Assembly (NCBI GenBank): GCA_902589795.1
Contig: CACIUJ010000004.1
Location: forward strand, 1-50,820
DNA from: an uncultured Pelagibacteraceae bacterium
GTDB lineage: Bacteria > Pseudomonadota > Alphaproteobacteria > Pelagibacterales > Pelagibacteraceae
Length of the DNA: 50,820 nt
Direction: 5' to 3'
The notes beneath the pieces are model-generated. The model worked only from the letters and a program-made list of their open reading frames with translations. It was not told where the DNA came from and ran no database searches. A program made the position numbers and the translations under genes. Below are positions 44,477-50,820 of this stretch, piece after piece (position 1 is the first letter of the stretch; every line of letters starts with the position of its first letter).

Positions 44477-44867
44477 ACTCTTATTTCTTTAATCACATCT
44501 ATTTTATGATTAAGAATATATCTATCTTGATCATTAATATTTTCTTTGGTGAGCATTTCTTCTGTTTCTTTTTGCAAATTATTTAAAAATTCTTTTGATA
44601 AATCTTTAATATTTATGGCTGATGAAGAAAGTATAACTAAGTTTTCACCAAAAAATTCAATGGTACCATCTTGAACAAAAAATTCCTCAAAATTTCCATC
44701 ATTTTTTTCAATTTTAATTATTCCTGGTCTTAAAAAAGTAATTATTGAAATATGATTATTTAATATGCTCATATCGCCTTCGTACGAAGGGATTTTTGCC
44801 ATTTTTATTGTATCTGAAAAAATAATTTTTTCCGGACTTATTATTTCGAGTTGAAATTTAGCTTCCA

Positions 44868-44868
<1 letters not shown>
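44473..44868 (-). CDS. atpC: ATP synthase F1 subunit epsilon
   Basis: A 131-residue epsilon subunit with FQLEIISPEKIIFSDTIKMA and the beta-sandwich motif PSYEGDMSILNNHISIIT, then the helical C-terminal part (FLNNLQKETEEMLTKE). It regulates rotation and ATP hydrolysis. It is last in the leftward atpHAGDC operon; its start abuts the atpD stop. Confidence 0.94.
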
Positions 44869-47173
<2,305 letters not shown>

Positions 47174-47177
47174 AATT

Positions 47178-48707
47178 TTATTTATTTTTTTTAAATTTCT
47201 CTATAATTGAAATTAATTTTTTTTCAGTTTCCTCATCTAATTTTCCAGTACTATTAATGTTATTAATTATTTCTGGACTAGTTGATTTAACTTCTTCATA
47301 AATCATTTTTTCAGTACTTTTAATATCATCTAATTTAACATCATCCAAAAAACCTCTTACCCCAGAAAATACTGCGATTACTTGTTGTGCTACAGCCATT
47401 GGTGAATATTGATCTTGTTTTAAAAGTTCAGTTAATTTTGAACCTCTGTTTAATAATTTTTGCGTAGAAGCATCTAAGTCAGAGCCGAATTGCGCAAATG
47501 CAGCCATCTCTCTGTATTGGGCAAGTTCAAGTTTTATTGATCCGGCTACTTTTTTCATGGCTTTCGTTTGAGCTGCTGAACCTACTCTTGAAACTGACAA
47601 CCCAACGTTAACAGCAGGTCTTATTCCTTGATTAAACAATTCTGTCTCTAAAAAAATTTGTCCATCAGTAATAGAAATTACATTTGTGGGAATGTATGCT
47701 GAAACATCCCCTGCTTGTGTCTCTATTATGGGCAAAGCTGTAAGAGATCCTCCGCCTTTTTCATCATTTAGCTTTGCTGCTCTTTCTAATAATCTGCTAT
47801 GTAAATAAAAAACATCACCAGGATAGGCTTCTCTTCCCGGAGGTCTTCTTAATAGTAATGACATTTGTCTATAAGCTACAGCTTGTTTGGATAAATCATC
47901 ATAAATAATTAAAGCATGCATACCATTATCTCTAAAGTATTCACCCATTGTGCAACCAGTATAGGGAGCTAAAAATTGAAGAGGAGCAGGATCAGATGCT
48001 GTTGCAGAAACAATGGTTGTATATTCCATCGCTCCTGCGTCCTCTAATGATTTTACTATTTGAGCTACCGTTGATCTTTTTTGACCAATAGCAACATAAA
48101 TACAATAGAGTTTATTTTTTTCATCACCTGATTTATTTATCTCTTTTTGGTTTATGATTGTATCAATGGCTACAGCTGTTTTTCCTGTTTGTCTATCGCC
48201 AATAATTAATTCTCGCTGTCCTCTTCCAATGGGAATTAAACTATCAATGGCCTTAAGACCAGTTTGCATAGGCTCACTTACTGACTTCCTTGGAATTATT
48301 CCAGGTGCTTTTACATCTACTCTTTTTTTCTCAATTTTTTTATCTAGATCTCCCTTACCATCAATAGGGTTGCCTAATGCATCAACAACTCTACCTAATA
48401 AACTTTTGCCAACAGGAGCGTCTACGATTGCACCTGTTCTTTTTACAACATCTCCTTCTTTTATAGATCTATCATCACCAAATATTACTACTCCTACATT
48501 GTCGTTTTCCAAGTTTAATGCCATACCTTTCACGCCAGCAGAAAATTCTACCATCTCGCCAGCCTGCACATTATCTAATCCATAAACTCTTGCTATACCA
48601 TCACCAACTGAAAGTACCTGGCCTACTTCTGATACTTCTGCTTTTTCACCAAATTTTTTTATTTGCTCTTTTAAAATTTTTGTTACTTCGGATGGGTTTA
48701 TTTGCAT
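47178..48707 (-). CDS. atpA: ATP synthase F1 subunit alpha
   Basis: The 509-residue non-catalytic nucleotide-binding subunit, with [21 protein letters not shown]-loop [54 protein letters not shown] and [15 protein letters not shown]. Regular in length. It is 4 bases from atpG. Confidence 0.98.
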   Translation of the reverse strand: MQINPSEVTKILKEQIKKFGEKAEVSEVGQVLSVGDGIARVYGLDNVQAGEMVEFSAGVKGMALNLENDNVGVVIFGDDRSIKEGDVVKRTGAIVDAPVGKSLLGRVVDALGNPIDGKGDLDKKIEKKRVDVKAPGIIPRKSVSEPMQTGLKAIDSLIPIGRGQRELIIGDRQTGKTAVAIDTIINQKEINKSGDEKNKLYCIYVAIGQKRSTVAQIVKSLEDAGAMEYTTIVSATASDPAPLQFLAPYTGCTMGEYFRDNGMHALIIYDDLSKQAVAYRQMSLLLRRPPGREAYPGDVFYLHSRLLERAAKLNDEKGGGSLTALPIIETQAGDVSAYIPTNVISITDGQIFLETELFNQGIRPAVNVGLSVSRVGSAAQTKAMKKVAGSIKLELAQYREMAAFAQFGSDLDASTQKLLNRGSKLTELLKQDQYSPMAVAQQVIAVFSGVRGFLDDVKLDDIKSTEKMIYEEVKSTSPEIINNINSTGKLDEETEKKLISIIEKFKKNK

Positions 48708-48708
48708 A

Positions 48709-49266
48709 TTAAGCCTCTAACATATTTCTTTCTAATTTTTTTAATTTCGTTTTAATTGAAGTATCAATCATTACACTTCCAACCTGCATGATCAATCCAG
48801 CTATCAAACTAGGGTCATATTCATAATCAATGTTTATTTTACTTTTAAAATCTTCGGATAATTCATTTTGGATTTTATTTTGTTCTTCTGTTGATAATTT
48901 CTTTGAAGAAATCAACTTTGCTTGTAACACTCCTTTGATTTTTGAAACTAAATTTAAAAAACTTTCAATTATTTTGTCTAAAAAAAACAATCTATTCTTT
49001 AATGTAATAAATCCTAAAAATTTTTTAAGTGTAGATGAGAAACCATTTTTATTTGCTATTAAAAACATAACCTCTTTTTTTTCTTCTATGGTAACCGTTG
49101 GACTTAAAATCATTTCTTTAAAATCTGAGCTATCTTTCAAAAGTTGTTTCAGACTTCTAAATCCATCTGCAACTTTATCAAGCTCAGAATTGTCTTTAGC
49201 AAGTTCGTACAAAGCTACTGCATAACTGTTTGCTGTTGAATTTGAAAATGTTGATTTTGAATTCAA
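48709..49266 (-). CDS. atpH: ATP synthase F1 subunit delta
   Basis: The 185-residue peripheral-stalk subunit. It shows [24 protein letters not shown]-type loop [36 protein letters not shown] and the C-terminal [20 protein letters not shown] with [11 protein letters not shown]. It is first in the leftward atpHAGDC operon; the F0 genes lie elsewhere, as in other Alphaproteobacteria. One base separates it from atpA. Confidence 0.94.
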   Translation of the reverse strand: MNSKSTFSNSTANSYAVALYELAKDNSELDKVADGFRSLKQLLKDSSDFKEMILSPTVTIEEKKEVMFLIANKNGFSSTLKKFLGFITLKNRLFFLDKIIESFLNLVSKIKGVLQAKLISSKKLSTEEQNKIQNELSEDFKSKINIDYEYDPSLIAGLIMQVGSVMIDTSIKTKLKKLERNMLEA

Positions 49267-49367
49267 TTCTTTCTCCTAAAAAGACTAGTTTTGTATGAGA
49301 TTATATTAGCAAATTCAATATCTTCCATTGTCCTTTTTTGTCTTTATTAAGACCAATAAATGCCAGT

Positions 49368-50820
49368 TTAAGCAAAATTAATTGGATCAACATCAACCTC
49401 TAGTTTTATTCCTGGTATTATTTTTATTTTACTTAACAATTGTGACAAATATTTCTGTATAAATAAATTTTTTGGATATCTTATTAAAATTCTACATCTG
49501 TATTTTTGTCTTATTTTGCTTACGGGTGCAAAAACTGGACCCAAAACATTCACTTCTTTTATATTTGGTATTTTAGATTTTATATTTACAGCAAATTTCA
49601 TTATCAATCTTTGGTTTTTTCCTGAAACAATTAAGGATATAAGGCGATAAAACGGGGGAAGTTTTTTTTCTTTTCTTAATAAAAGCTCTTTTTTTAAAAA
49701 TTCTTCTGGGTTATTTTTTGAAATACTTTGTAAAATATCGTCTTCAGGAGTGTATGTCTGAAAATAAATTGTTGAATTTGTACTCTCTCTACCTGCTCGT
49801 CCACTAAGCTGATGGTACAATTGAACATTTTTTTCCGCAGATCTTAGATCATATCCATGGGACATAAAATCTCCATCCACAACAACTATGCAATTTAATT
49901 TTGAAAAATGAAAACCTTTAGATAGTAATTGAGTTCCAACTAAAATATCAATTTCTTTTTTTTCTATTTTTTTTATAATTGGATTTGCAAAATTTTCTTT
50001 TTTTAAAGTATCGCTTGAAAATACTTCTATTTTTTTATTTGGATATATTTTTTTGAGTTCAGAAAAAATTCTTTCCACACCAGGTCCACAAAATTGCAAA
50101 TCACATTTTTTATTATCTTTGCAAGATCTTGCGGGCGTAGTTTTGTATCCACAGTAATGACATAGCAATTTGTTTAAATTTTTATGAAAATTTAAGTTTA
50201 CCGTACAATTAGGACATTGAAATTTATATCCACACTTTTTACAAATAACGAAAGGAGCATATCCTCTTCGATTTAAAAAAAACAATACTTGATCTCCATC
50301 ATCTAAATATTTGTTAACCTTGTCTAAAGTTTTTTTTGCTATCCAACTATTTTTACCTAATATTTCAGAACGTAAATTAATAATTTCTACTTTTGGTAAA
50401 GATGCTTCTTTAAATCTCCTAGAGAGTGAAGTTAAAAAATATTTTTTATTAATAATATTATTGTAAGTTTCAATTGATGGAATTGATGTAACTAAATGAA
50501 TTGGAATTTTCTCTATAGACGCCCTAGTTATTGCCATATCCCGAGCATTGTAAGATACACCCTCATCTTGTTTATATGACGAATCATGTTCTTCATCTAC
50601 TACGATTGTTCCTAAATTTTTAAATGGTAAAAATAATGAAGATCTTGCACCAATGACTATTTTTATTTTCCCTTGGGTTACCCCTTTCCAAATTATTGAT
50701 TTATTTTTTTTAGTAGTTCCAGAATGCCATACCGCAGGCTCAGATCCAAAAAATTCTTTAAATCTTCTTTTAAATTGATTTGTTAAAGCTATTTCGGGAA
50801 TAAGAATTAATGCTTGAAAA
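49368..50820 (-). CDS. priA: Primosomal protein N' (PriA helicase), partial at the right edge
   Basis: The frame runs left to TAA at 49368 and is open to the window end, so the N-terminus is missing. About 484 residues are visible. They start within the helicase core (ALILIPEIALTNQFKRRF, VWHSGTTKK, IGARSSLFLPF, DEEH box in VVDEEHDSSYKQDEGVSYNA). Then come the zinc cysteines (CKKCGYKFQCPNC, CHYCGYKTTPARSC), and LVGTQLLSKGFHFSKL and YHQLSGRAGRESTNS. PriA restarts replication at stalled forks. It is upstream of atpH on the same strand, a common alphaproteobacterial order. Confidence 0.95.
   Translation of the reverse strand, partial: FQALILIPEIALTNQFKRRFKEFFGSEPAVWHSGTTKKNKSIIWKGVTQGKIKIVIGARSSLFLPFKNLGTIVVDEEHDSSYKQDEGVSYNARDMAITRASIEKIPIHLVTSIPSIETYNNIINKKYFLTSLSRRFKEASLPKVEIINLRSEILGKNSWIAKKTLDKVNKYLDDGDQVLFFLNRRGYAPFVICKKCGYKFQCPNCTVNLNFHKNLNKLLCHYCGYKTTPARSCKDNKKCDLQFCGPGVERIFSELKKIYPNKKIEVFSSDTLKKENFANPIIKKIEKKEIDILVGTQLLSKGFHFSKLNCIVVVDGDFMSHGYDLRSAEKNVQLYHQLSGRAGRESTNSTIYFQTYTPEDDILQSISKNNPEEFLKKELLLRKEKKLPPFYRLISLIVSGKNQRLIMKFAVNIKSKIPNIKEVNVLGPVFAPVSKIRQKYRCRILIRYPKNLFIQKYLSQLLSKIKIIPGIKLEVDVDPINFA

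Overview
The window looks like the chromosome of a SAR11-type alphaproteobacterium (Candidatus Pelagibacter or a close relative). The evidence is very low G+C with A/T-ending codons, tightly packed genes that often overlap by 4 bases or converge with no gap, and alphaproteobacterial gene orders (fdxA-carD, rplU-rpmA-obg-proB-proA-nadD-rsfS-ctpA-rppH, atpHAGDC). A SAM-II riboswitch in front of metX and a TAXI-type TRAP transporter fit as well. No database search was possible; all names rest on motifs and family knowledge.

Region 1 (1-12434) is accessory. It opens with the start of a leftward gene that resembles the N-terminal part of a tyrosine integrase. A long AT-rich spacer follows, with eight copies of an 11-base motif (TTTGTGTTAGA or TTTGTGTCACA). 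Next comes a rightward type IV pilus operon: a PilT-like ATPase, four minor prepilins (FimT, PilV, PilW and PilX types), an unknown exported protein, a very large PilY1-like tip protein, and four tandem major-type prepilins. A convergent prepilin peptidase gene and a small membrane protein follow. The region ends at a 3' fragment of a tRNA-Arg(ACG) gene lying directly before housekeeping DNA. Its orientation fits an element inserted at the 3' end of an intact tRNA-Arg gene left of the window. The pilus set therefore looks like island cargo. It lacks PilB, PilC and the PilMNOPQ envelope parts, so it must borrow them or have them outside the window.

Three things stand out in the pilus operon. 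The PilY1-like protein has an NHL-type beta-propeller inserted into its von Willebrand A domain, just after the metal-binding motif. The four pilin genes share a nearly constant, unusually GC-rich 123-base block and then diverge completely. The fourth pilin is cut by an in-frame TAA, but its lost C-terminal tail is still readable in the same frame up to the next gene.

Region 2 (12440-34985) is core metabolism. It holds a thioesterase, a TAXI-TRAP uptake operon with an internal terminator, an aminotransferase and acetoacetyl-CoA synthetase pair, a SUV3-like helicase-TerB-FdxA-CarD run, an acyl-CoA ligase, tRNA-Leu(CAA), DedA, DsbB, Coq7, an HNH nuclease, an esterase and a thioredoxin-like protein. 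It continues with argH-lptM-lysA-plsC and the convergent hisC-tyrA pair. A complete tiny leftward transcription unit encodes a 21-residue peptide that is 17/21 Lys or Arg.

Region 3 (35059-50820) holds SAM-II-metX-metW-gloB, then the rplU to rppH run, and finally the leftward ATP synthase F1 operon with the C-terminal part of priA at the right edge.
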